The notes: generated from the sequence alone by a model not told the origin. A stretch of 64,000 bases of DNA from Chiridota heheva (GCA_020152595.1 JAIGNY010001444.1:77501-141500), one strand, 5' to 3'. Shown: positions 34,586 to 46,415, counted from the stretch's first letter. A program made the numbers and translations.

Positions 34586-36529
34586 CAGCCTATCTTTGAA
34601 AAAAATAAATTAGAAAGCAACAGTTCGTTGTATGTGAGAGTCTTTGATTGTGACCCCCTTTATGTCCTTTCAATACTCCAAGTTTTCATGACAGAACTGA
34701 CTAGAATAATCATATGGACCAGAACAGAAAACGAGCTTCCTAGCAGCTATATGGCCACTAAAGCGCAATTAAATCCAGACCTTCTCTGTATGTGAAACAG
34801 ATCAAGTTTTTAATATGCACAGTGCATTTGTTTGTTATCTCCTGAAACTATTTTGCCCAGGGCTATACTGTAGACTATTGATGGAAATATATGTCCATTC
34901 ACGTTGGTCTTGAGCCAGGAAAGTGTAAGTTTGCGCATATCACAAGAGAATACTTCAGTATCAGTGGGATTGAATTTGGGGAAATGGAAAATATTCTTCA
35001 TGTGTGTGATTGTTCATACTGTTCTACCATTATGGATATATTGTATAACTGTAAATAAATGCATTTAATAATCTTCTGGCCATGACTTGTCCTTCTCCTT
35101 AAAAATTCATTCCAGCAAATCATAACCACAAACTTACTGTAGCAAATAGTGAGACCACTTTATCTTAATTAAAATAACCACACAATAAGGACTTCATCCA
35201 TTGCTAATATGATACTCAGCACCAACTTCCACAACAACTAAGGTTTTTAGAATAAAGAAAATAAAGAGGAAAAATCTGACCCGACCTGGTTATGTATCAG
35301 GTCGGGTCTGACTGTTTGAAATTTTAAGGGCAGAACAACTAATGTATCAAAGACAGGAAATTTAGACTATCGGCAGTTTAGGCCCCCAGGATTTCACAAC
35401 CAGGTGTTTCATGTTCCAAGTTTACATTGAATTACAAAAATTGTCATTGGTTCTAAGTGTCTCTGAAATATTATTCCTCCTGGAGATTGTTACATTTTGT
35501 GGCCAAAAAATATAAAGCTGCAGGATTTTTTCTGTTCAAAATTCTATATATAGATAGCACCAGGTTGCAATGACGTAGTGGAACAAATCCTTCTGTTTAA
35601 TGGTTTAAAATTTGTCTTTCCTCAATATCTCAATTTGATTATCCAACCCATGTCACACTTTCTTGTTTTGACACATGGGTCCTTACAGGACATGTCTTGG
35701 GTGCTTATTGCTACCAGTAGCAGCATGGATTAGTTTTCTCAGCTGAAAAAAGAAATGTTGCCCTCTCCTCTTTACTATGAACATGCATAATGTTCTTTCA
35801 TAAATCTTTGTTAATACCACACGTTTAAACTGTGTTATTAAATGTAATTTTCTTTCAACCATATGTGACTTCTTAATTACGAGTAAGATTACCTGATGAC
35901 ACAAATTTTAAGTAGGTTAAGTAGGTTATTATTTATTAACAAACTTAATTTGTTAAAGAAAAAAAAGGTGAGTATGAAGAAGCCATTTAATCATAAATTC
36001 CACTCTGTCAAGATTTGTTTACTTTGCTGCTTCATTTTCACATTATTTTTGTATTAATTGGATGATATACTGCTTTCATTCATAATTTGGTATGAAATTA
36101 TTTCTGTATCATTTTTCAAATTCAAAAGCGTGGGTTTATGATTTTATGCATTCAAGTTTGTGTTGTGAAAATTCAATCCACAATCATGACATACAAAAAT
36201 CCACCAAAATTGGCTGTTAGGGATTTTGTGGATTTTGTATTTAGAAACTTTATTCAGACTTGTCATAATATTATGGGAATTCCATACCTTGTAAAAAATA
36301 TAAATCCATTGTTCTTAGTACTTGCTACAATGAAAGATAGCTCAACTAAACTGTCTCTGATGAGAGGTTGGAAAGTTTAGATGTTAAGAAAGAAATAACA
36401 AGAGCTGCATAAGGATGTACCCTGTGTCATGGATGTTACAGGATAAGCACGGCAGATGACAAAGCTAAGAACACTGAAGAATTGAGGATTGTTACAATGA
36501 AGCACAACTTTTCTCTCATTTCCTTTCAG
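34586..36529. other. Intronic or intergenic DNA upstream of the ANKRD27 exon
   Basis: Contains dispersed repeat copy b (35080-35344). Otherwise AT-rich with no exon I can recognise. Confidence 0.4.
35080..35344 (+). repeat. Dispersed hairpin-bearing repeat, copy b
   Basis: Same family as 24581-24825. The hairpin is perfect here: GACCCGACCTG (35278-35288) with CAGGTCGGGTC (35298-35308), 9-nt loop. It ends CAGAACAACTAATG. Confidence 0.85.
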
Positions 36530-36658
36530 TTTCAGAGTTCAAGTCCTCCAATTGCCAGCATGTTGGCTCGGCAAGCTAGTACAGGGTCAGTTGGATCATC
36601 TGGCCACCCAAGACACAAAAGAACGAAATCTAATACATCATCACCAAGTGCTAGAGAG
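36530..36658 (+). CDS. ANKRD27: ANKRD27 (VARP) internal exon, serine-rich linker
   Basis: This 129-bp exon encodes 43 residues of a Ser/Pro/basic linker, with MLARQASTGSVGSSG near its middle and ending in PSARE. It follows a good acceptor (polypyrimidine tract, then TTTCAG at 36524-36529) and ends at a GAG|GTAAGC donor. Both boundaries are phase 0, so it reads directly into the exon at 55205, giving ..SARE|VEKLL... In human ANKRD27/VARP a Ser-rich stretch ending in a similar REVEKLL junction lies between the first ankyrin block and the second zinc fingernail. VARP is an endosomal Rab21 exchange factor that also binds Rab32/38, VAMP7 and retromer. Low complexity makes this exon alone weak evidence; the frame match to the next exon is what supports it. 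I did not find the preceding exon in the 36.5 kb upstream. Confidence 0.78.
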
Positions 36659-36889
36659 GTAAGCTAATCTTTATCATCTTTATATCATTATCAATGTTAT
36701 AAGACTATTATACTAATTGATCATTTTCAAACATGAAAATATTGTTTCCAAGTTTTTGCTATTACATTTTTATCTCCACAGATTGAAAAATTATTTCTTA
36801 ATATCTCAACAGATTGATTTCTTAATTTTTTCCCTGACCACACTGAAGTCCATATCAATTATGGGTGATTTAATATGGAGTTAAGGTCA

Positions 36890-38420
36890 TTATATCCTCG
36901 GCTGAGGCATCAAGCAGACTCAATCACTCAGTGATGCGCTGCAGCCAACCCTCATGTCATAGTTTGGTGAATCTTTAAGTTCAAGCATCAGCAGGTTCAC
37001 CGGTGTGATGAATTACAGCAAACAATAACACCAGATTTATCTTGCATCTCTATGTTCATCCTGTGATGCATGACAGTGAACAGTCATGGCTAAGTTCAAG
37101 CATCAAGCAGATTCATTCAGGGTGATTTGTAGTCAACTGCCATGTCATCATCTGCTTGTATCCCTCTTCTGGATAGCCAGCCACGTTGGCATCCCGAGTA
37201 ATGACAGGGCTGATGCAGCCGCTAAGCTTGCCCTCACCCTCCCCCCTGCCCCTTTTCCTAAAACCCCCTCTGACATCAAACCGCTTATCGCTTCCCTTGT
37301 TCGGGACCGCTGGCAAACCTCATGGAAGTCCCAAATTGATAACAAACTCCATGTCATCCAGCCCACAATTCCGATCAAATCCACCATCAACAACCTCTCT
37401 TGTATCGACAACGTTCATATTACCCGTCTTAGAATTGGTCACACCTACCTCACTCACTCCCACCTCCTTATTGGCTCCCCCAACCCCTCTGCAACAATTG
37501 CCACTGCACCCTCACAATCCATCACGTTCTCCTCGCTTGCCCCCTGTACAACCTTCCAAGAGCTTCCCTCGCTCCCTACAACTCAATTGCTGAGTTCTTC
37601 CAGAAAAATCTTCCGGATAAAATTATCTCCTTCCTTCATCATGCCTCCCTTTATGACCATATTTAATTCTCCTCTTCCACCCCCTCTCTACTTTGTTTTT
37701 GTTTCAACCATGCACCTCCCCTCTCGATCACAGCTTTCTGACCTTTTGTCCTTAAATTTCTCTTATTTTTCCCCCTGTTTCCTTTCCTTCCTACCTCTAG
37801 AATGATCTGACCTCTCAGGCACAATTTGACCCTCGTTGTCGTGGTGCCGTTAAGCCCTCATCAAACAAACAAACAAACAGACTTGTATCTCTACACGCAA
37901 ACATCAAGCAGATTCATTCTGTGATGCATTGCAGCAAACTTTCCGACCACATATATCTTGCATCCCTAAGCTCAAGCATCAAGCAGTCTCACTCAGTGAT
38001 GCTTTGTAGTCTTGTCATGGTTTGCTTGCATCTCTATAGGCACAAGAAACAGCAGGCTCATTCAGTGGTACTCTGTAGCCGATGGTCATGTCATGGTCTT
38101 CTTGCATCTTGATAGGTACAAGAAACAGCAGGCTCATTCAGTGGTACTCTGTAGCCGATGGTCATGTCATGGTCTGCCTGCATCTCGATAGGCACAAGAA
38201 ACAGCAGGCTCGTTCAGTGGTACTCTGTAGCCGATGGTCATGTCATGGTCTGCTTGCATCTTGATAGGTACAAGAAACAGCAGGCTCATTCAGTGGTACT
38301 CTGTAGCCGATGGTCATGTCATGGTCTGCCTGCATCTCTATAGGCACAAGAAACAGCAGGCTCATTCAGTGATACTCTGTAGCCAATGGTCATGTCTTGG
38401 TCTGCTTGCATCTTGTGAAC
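36890..38420. repeat. 76-bp satellite, diverged then homogeneous, split by a LINE
   Basis: Five near-identical 76-bp units start at 38040, 38116, 38192, 38268 and 38344 ('gcacaagaaacagcaggct', 'ttcagtggtactctgtagcc', 'gatggtcatgtcatggtct'). Degenerate units extend left to about 36890 ('caagcatcaagcagattcat'). A family A LINE occupies 37163-37881. One more diverged unit lies at 47235-47310. Confidence 0.85.
37163..37881 (+). mobile_element. LINE family A, copy 6, inserted in the 76-bp satellite
   Basis: It starts within RNase H (FWIASHVGIPSNDRADAAA) and runs through the zinc-knuckle region, 3' UTR, stem-loop and (CAAA)n tail. CTTGTATC is present on both sides (37155-37162 and 37882-37889). 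One frameshift in the coding part. Confidence 0.87.
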
Positions 38421-38489
38421 TTGATTCATTGTGGTGTACTACCAGTATATAACAGTAAGATATCATCTTGGTAATGCAGCCACGTATGT

Positions 38490-39250
38490 ATTTTATTATC
38501 CAGTTTGAGAATTGTATTCTCTATTTTGTACATTGTTATGTCCAAGATTTCTACTGGATTGAGGGCCCATAGCACACCCTGTTTTTTGTAAATAGAACAG
38601 GGAGTCGAATGTAAAACAATTCCTTTTTAGGATTAATTCGACAAGTGTGTAAAATGCGGCAAATTTTGAGTCTGCTGGAAGGGGCTTGTGCAATTTTGGT
38701 AGCACATAAATATCTGGTGTGTGTCTTATAATTGTAAGGATTCAAATACTTGAAGATGGTCTCATAAATCAACCATTTCATTTAGGACATGGCGGACAGG
38801 TTTTTAGTTCGGCCGTTATGTCGGAACCAATCTGCGTATAATGTGTGTCTTTTAATTGCTGTATAAATTCTTGTTTATAGTGTTCTCTGTCCATGATAGC
38901 TTTGCCCCTATCCTTGTCAAAGGGGTTTATGACAATATTGTTGTCGTTCTATAAGGAAATTAGGGCTTTGTGTTCACAAAACGTTAAGTTTTGTGCTACA
39001 GTTCCAATGGGTATTGCCACAATTAGTTCTTTAGTTGCTTCAAAGTAATCTTCCAATTCATTGCAGGGTGCAGAATGTGGTACCCAGTCTGTTGGTAGCT
39101 TGAAATTATGCTTGATTGTACCGTTATTTTTATTATACATTAAATAATGCATTCTCATTTTTCTAGAGAATTCTTTAAACGAAGTAAAAAGCGTTAACCT
39201 ATTAAATTCTTGGGGGTTGGTATGAATTTTACACCCTTATCCTAAACGAT
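38490..39250 (-). mobile_element. Penelope-like element, fragment 1
   Basis: Reading the minus strand from 39158: a FKLPTDWVPHSAPCNELEDYF stretch, then near 38900 NPFDKDRGKAIMDREHY (the conserved N-terminal DKG region), THYTQIGSDIT, FKYLNPYNYKTHT and LPKLHKPLPADSKFA (RT fingers). It then jumps to TLVELILKRNCFTFDSLFYL and GCAMGP, so the RT between these blocks has been deleted. It matches the + strand fragment at 44930-45530. The YxDD region and endonuclease are absent. Confidence 0.82.
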
Positions 39251-39459
39251 TTTATCATAAGGGGATAATTGTTTTTCTAACAATTTTTTTATTTAAACCT
39301 TGCGAAAAATCATTTATCTTGCCGCTTGTATTTGCATTGTCTTTCAGACATGGAGGCGGATTTCTTATTCTTATTAGACCTAGGGTGTTTCTTGAACACC
39401 TGATGTCTAGAGTGACCCATTTTGAGTGGGGAGGTATAATGGAACCAATCTTTATATAC

Positions 39460-39467
<8 letters not shown>

Positions 39468-39494
<27 letters not shown>

Positions 39495-39588
39495 TGTATG
39501 TATGTATGTATGTATGTATGTATGTATGTATGTATGTATGTATGGGTGTATGTATGTATGTATGTATGTATGTATGTATGTATGTATG

Positions 39589-39619
<31 letters not shown>

Positions 39620-39643
39620 GATGTATGTATGTATGTATGTATG

Positions 39644-39693
<50 letters not shown>

Positions 39694-39700
39694 TTATATA

Positions 39701-39750
<50 letters not shown>

Positions 39751-39759
39751 ATATATATA

Positions 39760-39834
<75 letters not shown>

Positions 39835-39846
39835 CATATATATATT

Positions 39847-39935
<89 letters not shown>
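39468..39935. repeat. (GTAT)n and (TA)n microsatellites
   Basis: (TATG)n occupies 39468-39650 with a few interruptions; (TA)n with TTTACA/TTATA interruptions continues to 39935. Open frames of alternating Y/I/V/C are repeat artefacts. Confidence 0.95.
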
Positions 39936-39942
<7 letters not shown>

Positions 39943-39959
39943 TGGAAAAGTATAACTGA

Positions 39960-41790
39960 CACTCGTATAGATGTATAGATAGCCAACATGATTTTACAAT
40001 AATGATGAACTTGAATTTTCAGAAGCCCTGCTCCCTTCGTCAGAAGTGCGTGAATGGTAAAATATCTAGGTTAACTAGCAAAAACTGGGTAGTATGACAA
40101 AAAGCTAAATCTCTATTTAATCCTGTTTTGTGTGTTTAAAGTGATTGAATAAGTATTTGTTCGGACAGTTGGCGTTCTTTAGTGGAGGGGAAAAAACCTT
40201 TGAGAATGCAGCAAGACAAATCAGATAATGAGTGGGCAGGAAGGTTAAAGTGGTTGGCCACTGGATAGCCAGTGTTATTATCTCTGATGATTTTTTTATG
40301 ATAATTCATGCGGAGCTTGAATTTAGTGCTGGTTTCGCCGATGTAATTGCCCTCCCACTCCAAGCATCTGGTGCAAGTAATGAGGTATACGATGTTGGAT
40401 GAATCACAGTTAAAAGTGCCGGGTTTTAAGATGGTTTGGGAACCAGTGGGGGGGTGATGAGTTTACAGGTGTCAAGGATGGCACAAATTTGGCAACGGGG
40501 TTTGCCACACCTGACATTACCGGTGGGGGAGTTGTGGGGGTGGAGGGTGCTGCTAGTTAAAATTCATTTGAGGTTGGGGGTGCCTGTACGCACATACAGG
40601 GGGAAGAGAGAACAGTTGGTTAGAGGTTTGGTTGGTGGATAGAGCACTCCATTCTTTTTGTTGACCGGCAAAAGGGCGTGGTTAAACTCATGGACTATGG
40701 GGATGTGGTCGGAGGGTGCTTTGGATTTGTAGGTTAAGAGTTTATTGTGTGCGATATGTTTTACCTTGTTGAATTGCTCGTTGATGAGTTGGAAAGGGTG
40801 CCTTTTTTGTAGGAAGTATTGGAACAACTAGAGCTTTGTGAATGAAGTCGCCGTTATTTGAACAAATGCGACGGCAGCGGAGCATTTGAGAGAAAACGAT
40901 GCTGTGTTTTAGGTGGGTGGGATGAAAGCTGGTAAAATGGAGATAAGTGTGCTGGTCGGTGGGTTTGTGGTAGATGGAAGTGGAAATTGAACAATTTTGG
41001 AGAAGCACAAGGACGTCCAGGAAGGGTAACTGGGAGGGGGAGGTCTCAATGGTGAATTTGATTGAGGGGTGGAGGATGTTCACATAATTGAAAAACTGGG
41101 TTAAAGCTTGGGGGCTATGTTGCCAGATAAAAGATATATCGTCGATATATCTGAAATATGTAAGAGGCTGGAGGGGTAGTGATTAAGGAGCTTCTTTTCA
41201 AAGGCCCACATAAAAATGTTGATGTAGGCCAGGGTCATTATGGTTCCCATGGCACTTCCTTGGATTTGAACAAATGTTTGTTGTTGAAAGAGAATAAATT
41301 GTGGGTTAAAATGAACTTGATGAGTGTGGTTAAGGAAGGAGCGCACGCTTCAATGCCCTCATGATGAGGAATGTTGGTGTATAGGGCAGTAACGTCCATG
41401 GTGACCAGAAGGGATGTGGGAGGAATGGGGGAAAGTTTGGCCAATTTACAGAGGAAGTGGGTGTTGTCTTGAATGTAATTCGGGATCAGATGCAAAAGGG
41501 GTTGGAGGACTGAGTCAATATGACCAGACATCTCCTCTGTGGTAGTGCCTCTGTTTGATACTATGGGACGCATAGGGGGCGTGACATTGAGCTCTTTAGA
41601 GGCACAAAATATTTCACTGGGGTTGGTGGGGTTCTGTTGGAAATTGCAATTGGGGGTGCGGTGGATAGTGTCTTTAACTAATTAAGGGAGTTTGTGTGTT
41701 TTGCCTAGTTTAGGTTCAGAAGGTATCATGAATGAAATGTTACCATAGTACAGTTAGGTGAAAGATTTTTTACCATAGGGTTTGCCTCAT
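39960..41790 (-). mobile_element. Penelope-like element, fragment 2, RT plus GIY-YIG
   Basis: On the minus strand from 41573: MRPIVSNRGTTTEEMSGHID (RT fingers), LLVTMDVTALYTNIPHHEG (motif A), QIQGSAMGT (motif B), then in a shifted frame FRYIDDISFIWQHS near 41130-41160 (catalytic YIDD), NILHPSIKFTIE and LPFLDVLV. After a cysteine-rich linker, NIVYLITCTRC and NYIGETSTKF (40400-40310) give the GIY-YIG endonuclease signature with the downstream R..H segment. RT and GIY-YIG order is that of endonuclease-bearing Penelope-like elements, which reverse transcribe at nicked targets. Only a few frameshifts separate the parts, so it is younger than fragment 1. The N-terminus is poorly preserved above 41600. 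(TA)n flanks both sides. Confidence 0.88.
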
Positions 41791-41827
41791 TACGGAAATG
41801 ATGGAGGGTGTTTTCAGGTACTTCTAA

Positions 41828-42195
<368 letters not shown>

Positions 42196-42519
42196 TCTTT
42201 TAGAAGATATATTAATAAAAGAATTAGTCTATATTTGTGATTACGAGGTTTTTTTTTGTGTGTAAAACTGGTATATGAAAAAATTTTATGATGCAAAGCT
42301 TTAAATATTTGGGACTAATTTAGTTTTGTGAAAAAGCTAAAAGACAAATTATAAAGAATATATGTGGTAGCTAAGATTATAGAAGAATATATTTAAAATT
42401 CTGAAAAAGCAACACAGAAAAACACAATGTCTTCAAGCATTTTTTTTCTTTCTTTAAAACTTGCGGTCCTGAAAAGGACCTTTTTTGGTTGTTAAGCTAT
42501 TTTCTTAGCATACTCGAAC

Positions 42520-43195
42520 CTCACCAATTTTTCTTTGCTGGCTTTGGTTTGGCCTGTGTAGCTTTGGTGTCTTTCTCCAGGAGCAGCTGCAGCAGGGAGA
42601 TGGCTTCTTCCCTCTCTCCTTGATCAATTTCCTTCCATAGGCAATCTTTTGCCTCCGCAAACTCAGCATTGTAAATGTCGCTGAGATCCTGGATATGTTG
42701 TTCCAGTTTATTTGCCCAGATTTCTTTTAGGTTTTTGCCAGCTTTTGTTAGCATCATACGCCACTCTTTCGAAAATGAGACGAGTAGGTCAGAAATGCCG
42801 AGAGGCGAGGTGGTTGTCTCTTAATGAACGTAGGTTAGAAATTCTGGTTTCTCTCCAATCTATGGTTGTTCAGTAACGCCTGTTTATTTCACTCTTCTAA
42901 TGACTGGGAGTGCTGCCGCAACTGCTCCCTGATGTCATGGACCTTCTTGTTATTGGTCTCCTCCAACTTGTTGCATTTCCTCAGCGGCTCTTGTGCTGCG
43001 ATGCGTTTCGTGGCTGAAGGTGAAGGCTTGTCCTCAAACCCCTGAATTCTTTACTGTGGCACTTTCTTGAGTGGTATCCGGAACTTCTCTCCCAGCTTCT
43101 TTTTCTCCACAGCTACAGGTGGAGGAGTTCTTGAGTGCCTCTGCAAAAGACTTCTTAATTGTTTCTTTTAATGGTGTCTTCGACATGTGGCTTAG
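42520..43195 (-). pseudogene. Unrecognised decayed coding sequence, coiled-coil-like
   Basis: On the minus strand 43186 begins MSKTPLKETIKKSFAEALKN, then with frame changes KCNKLEETNNKKVHDIREQL, and 42757-42521 gives KNLKEIWANKLEQHIQDLSD and AKDCLWKEIDQGEREEAISL, ending KPAKKNW before a stop. It is rich in E, K, L, Q with heptad-like spacing. Two frameshifts and at least one internal stop mean it is not an active gene. I do not recognise the family. It lies upstream, in the same orientation, of Penelope fragment 2, so it may be part of that or a neighbouring element. Confidence 0.45.
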
Positions 43196-44089
43196 AACAT
43201 TGTGTCAATGGATGATAATGCTGTTCAAAAAAAGCCTTCGGTTTTTATAAGATTTTGACTTTTTGAAGATGTTCTAGGTAATAGTTTGGAGGGAAATGAA
43301 GTTTTGTCAGTTTCCTTTGTTTGTTTGCCTTAGACTGAACCAGTAATATAGTTTTATACAATATCAACTGGAGCTGTGTTTACTTAACAAGGAAAGGCAA
43401 GCCTCATATCTGTAGTTATAATTGGAGAAATTACTCAAATTTGAGGTGCTATAGGTGTTATACTGTGGAAGTTGCCTTAATCCATTTTAGTTTACTTCTG
43501 AAACCTCAATTTCAGAAAATTAAGGGGCCAATGATGCAATTGTCAATCATACCAAGTAGGACATTGCTTTATTAAAGCAAAGTAAAGGCAAACTATAATG
43601 TTTTGCTATTATTAGTGGAATAATAGTCTAAAACACTCAGCAAAAACCGTTCTGATAAGGTCAAAACTCACAGAAATGTCAGAAGTGCGGACGTTACAGG
43701 CAATAGTGACTGAAGCACAAATTTTGTTAGAAGAAAAAGCTCTGAAATAAACCAAGCTCTCCTAAAATTCTGAAATAGGAGAATTCCCTGTTTGCAATTG
43801 TGAAATGCAGATAACGGGAATTGTTTGATCAAAACTAAGCTTGATGTATTTGCAAGCTAGCACAATTTTTCTTTGAAAATGTTATAGCTTCTATTATTTT
43901 TATGTACAAGTAATAAGAACAAAATATTAATAAGCCCAATTCTCTGTGGAATTGGTGATCACAATAATATCATTATATTTGATCTTTTTGCAATCTTAAT
44001 GCTATATAATTTAATCTTTTTAAATCACTTATTTTATCACAGGTTCTTTATGCTGTATCATTTAATCTTACAGTATACTTCAAACATTC
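43196..44089. other. No gene recognised
   Basis: AT-rich intronic DNA without repeats I can define. Confidence 0.4.
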
Positions 44090-44093
44090 TTAA

Positions 44094-44665
44094 AGGGATA
44101 TTCCCATGGTTTTTTGTAAACTTTTATTTGAAAGAACATACTATTAGAGCCAATTTGGCACAAAAATCAGGTTGATATCATATTATGTTCAAGAGCTATG
44201 GATTTTTAAAGATTTTCCTATTGCATTTTGAAGTTTTTGTACAGTATTTTGTAATTTGTGTTTGATGATGTCATAGAGGCAATTCCATTGCAAATAATTA
44301 TTTATTTCTTTGAATGTTAATTGGTTGTTTCTGTATGATTAGAAGCAATTTTCCAAAAGTAATTGAAGTAGGGTATATTTTGCAATGTATGTAAATACAT
44401 AACTTTCATCAATTTATTTTTCTAGCAGCTTTATTAATAAAAAAGGATGATAGTTTTTAGTGAAATACATAAACTTTGTGGAAGAATGTGTTGCTGTGAT
44501 GTCATATTGAGCCTTTTCCTATTCGTTTATTGGCATTTTTTGTGAACCTTAAAATTTGAATATCTCCTTGTAGGAATAACATATCAACATGATTTTTGTA
44601 CTAAATTGTTTCTAAACATTTTCTACTTCTTATGAAAGGTTATGAAAAAACATGGGAATATTCCT
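44094..44665. mobile_element. TTAA-flanked foldback element, 572 bp (piggyBac-like MITE)
   Basis: TTAA flanks it at 44090-44093 and 44666-44669. The ends AGGGATATTCCCATGGTTTT and (inverted) AGGAATATTCCCATGTTTTT match at nearly all of the first 20 positions. Similarity resumes further in (ccaatttggcacaaaaatca against caatttagtacaaaaatca), so each arm spans 90 bp or more. No transposase. Confidence 0.82.
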
Positions 44666-44929
44666 TTAAGTTACATTATCCCATGCTTATTGATATTTTA
44701 ATTGTGACAAAAATCAACAAAGAACAAAACTATCCTTTACACAATACATTACAAAGTCATCTAGCACGTTCAAAAAGAAACCTTCAAAACCCTAACATAG
44801 TGCCAAAATACAGAATTCACGACTACAAAAATTAATTCATTTATTATTATTTATTTATCTATTTATTCATTTATTTATTTATATATATTCTTTTTATTTC
44901 TGCTACATGTTTTATTATGTATATGCATG

Positions 44930-46356
44930 TACAAAAGGCACGCATTATACGCAGATTGGTTCCGACATTACTGACGAAACTAAAAAACTCCTTAGCCATG
45001 TCCTAAATAAAATGGTTGATACAAAGGAAATTAATGAGACCATCTTCAAGTATTTGAATCCTTACAATTATAAGACACACACAGCAGATATTTATGTGCT
45101 ACCAAAATTGCACAAGCCCCCTCCAGCAGATTCAAAATTTGCCGGTAGGCCAATTATTAGTGGTTGCAGCTCTCCAATGTAGAAAAGCTAAGAAGTTACT
45201 ATTTCTTATTACTGATGGTCATATGACAAGACACGTATTTAAAGAATTCAAAAGAACTCATATTAAAACTAGAAAGCATGAGTTTACTTGAAGACATTTT
45301 ACTTGTAACATTAAATGTTGCCAGCATGTACACCAACATTATTCAGGATGAAGCGATAGACGCAGTTTGTCGTGCATATGATAATGCGCCCTCTTGTATT
45401 TATGATATAAAGAAAATATCATTAGTCTCATTTCACACACTTGTCGAAATAATTCTTAAACGAAATTGTTTTACATTCAGCTCCCTGTTCTATTTACAAA
45501 CAACAGGCTCTCAATCCAGTCCCGAAATCTAAGATATAACGGGCTACGTTACGGCGATGACGACTTACTATGATATAATGGTAGTACACCACAATTACTT
45601 GAATTAGTGGAGAGGATTAATAAGATTCACCCGTCTTTTAAGTTTACCTGCGATTACTCAGATGATACTTTAAACTTCCTAGACTACACCATATCTAAAG
45701 GTAAGAGATTTTCGAGAGAGGGGCGCTAGACATGAAAAGTTTTACAAAAGCAACCAAAACTTTCCAATACTGGGAATGAACCTCCTCTCATCCTTTATTC
45801 TGCTTCAAAGGATTTATTAAAGGTGAAATCTTATGCTATAATCACCTTTGCAATAATGAGAATGATTTCCTTGAAAAGGTGCAAGCTTTTCAGTCAAAAC
45901 TACTAGATAGAGGCTACACTGACAAGGATTTAGTTCCACTTGTTGATGATATTGATCATTCTAAAAGGCAAGAGTTGTTACACAAACAGACGAGCACAAA
46001 AACGGAACCCCCACTGTTTTTTTAAGTTGACGTATAGCCAGCATACTTGTACTAAAGACACTAAATCGGCATTAACAGAGAATTGGAAATTGATTGAAAA
46101 TAGCTCAACTCTAAAAAATCTTTTTTCCAACACCACCTATCATCGCCTATAAATGAGCTAACAATCTAAAAGATATTTTGTAAAAGCAGCTTTTAGGGGA
46201 CATGACGGTGATAAAGCTATAAACAGGCCGGAGATTAAGCTTGATGAAATTGATCATGAAATGATCGCAGTTCTACAGGGCCTCAATTATCTATTTTTAC
46301 CCCTTAGAGAGGGGACACTTTGGTTGGTTTCTTGAAAAATTTGAATTTTCAGACCC
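44930..46356 (+). mobile_element. Penelope-like element, fragment 3
   Basis: Same family as fragment 1, opposite strand. In order: THYTQIGSDITDETKKLL, FKYLNPYNYKTHT, LPKLHKPPPADSKFAGRPII (RT fingers), then shifted SLLEDILLVTLNVASMYTNI (motif A), LVEIILKRNCFTFSSLFYL (motif B side), LRYGDDDLL at 45544-45570 (the YxDD box, with Gly where Ile/Val/Met is usual), HPSFKFTCDYSDDTLNFLDY, and CNNENDFLEKVQAFQSKLLD at 45850-45910. No GIY-YIG domain is seen. Many frameshifts and stops. A hammerhead ribozyme follows at 46357-46415. Confidence 0.83.
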
Positions 46357-46415
46357 TTTGACTAGCCACTGACGAGCCTGAAGAAAGGGGGCGAAACTGC
46401 AGTCTGGCTTTCAAA
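46357..46415 (+). ncRNA. Hammerhead ribozyme, type I with short stem III
   Basis: All conserved core bases are present: CTGACGA (46369-46375), GAAA (46393-46396) and a TC cleavage site ending at C46404. Stem I is AGCCA (46364-46368) with TGGCT (46405-46409), extended past a small internal loop by TTTGA (46357-46361) with TCAAA (46411-46415). Stem II is GCC/GGC (46376-46378 with 46390-46392). Stem III is AC/GT around a TGCA loop (46396-46403). Penelope-like elements are known to carry such short-stem-III hammerheads in their terminal repeats. It probably self-cleaves element RNA; the short stem III suggests activity is better as a dimer. Confidence 0.85.

Noticed and set aside
39319..39978. 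219-residue Tyr/Ile/Val/Cys-rich frame and its neighbours
   Set aside because: Translation of (GTAT)n and (TA)n microsatellites.
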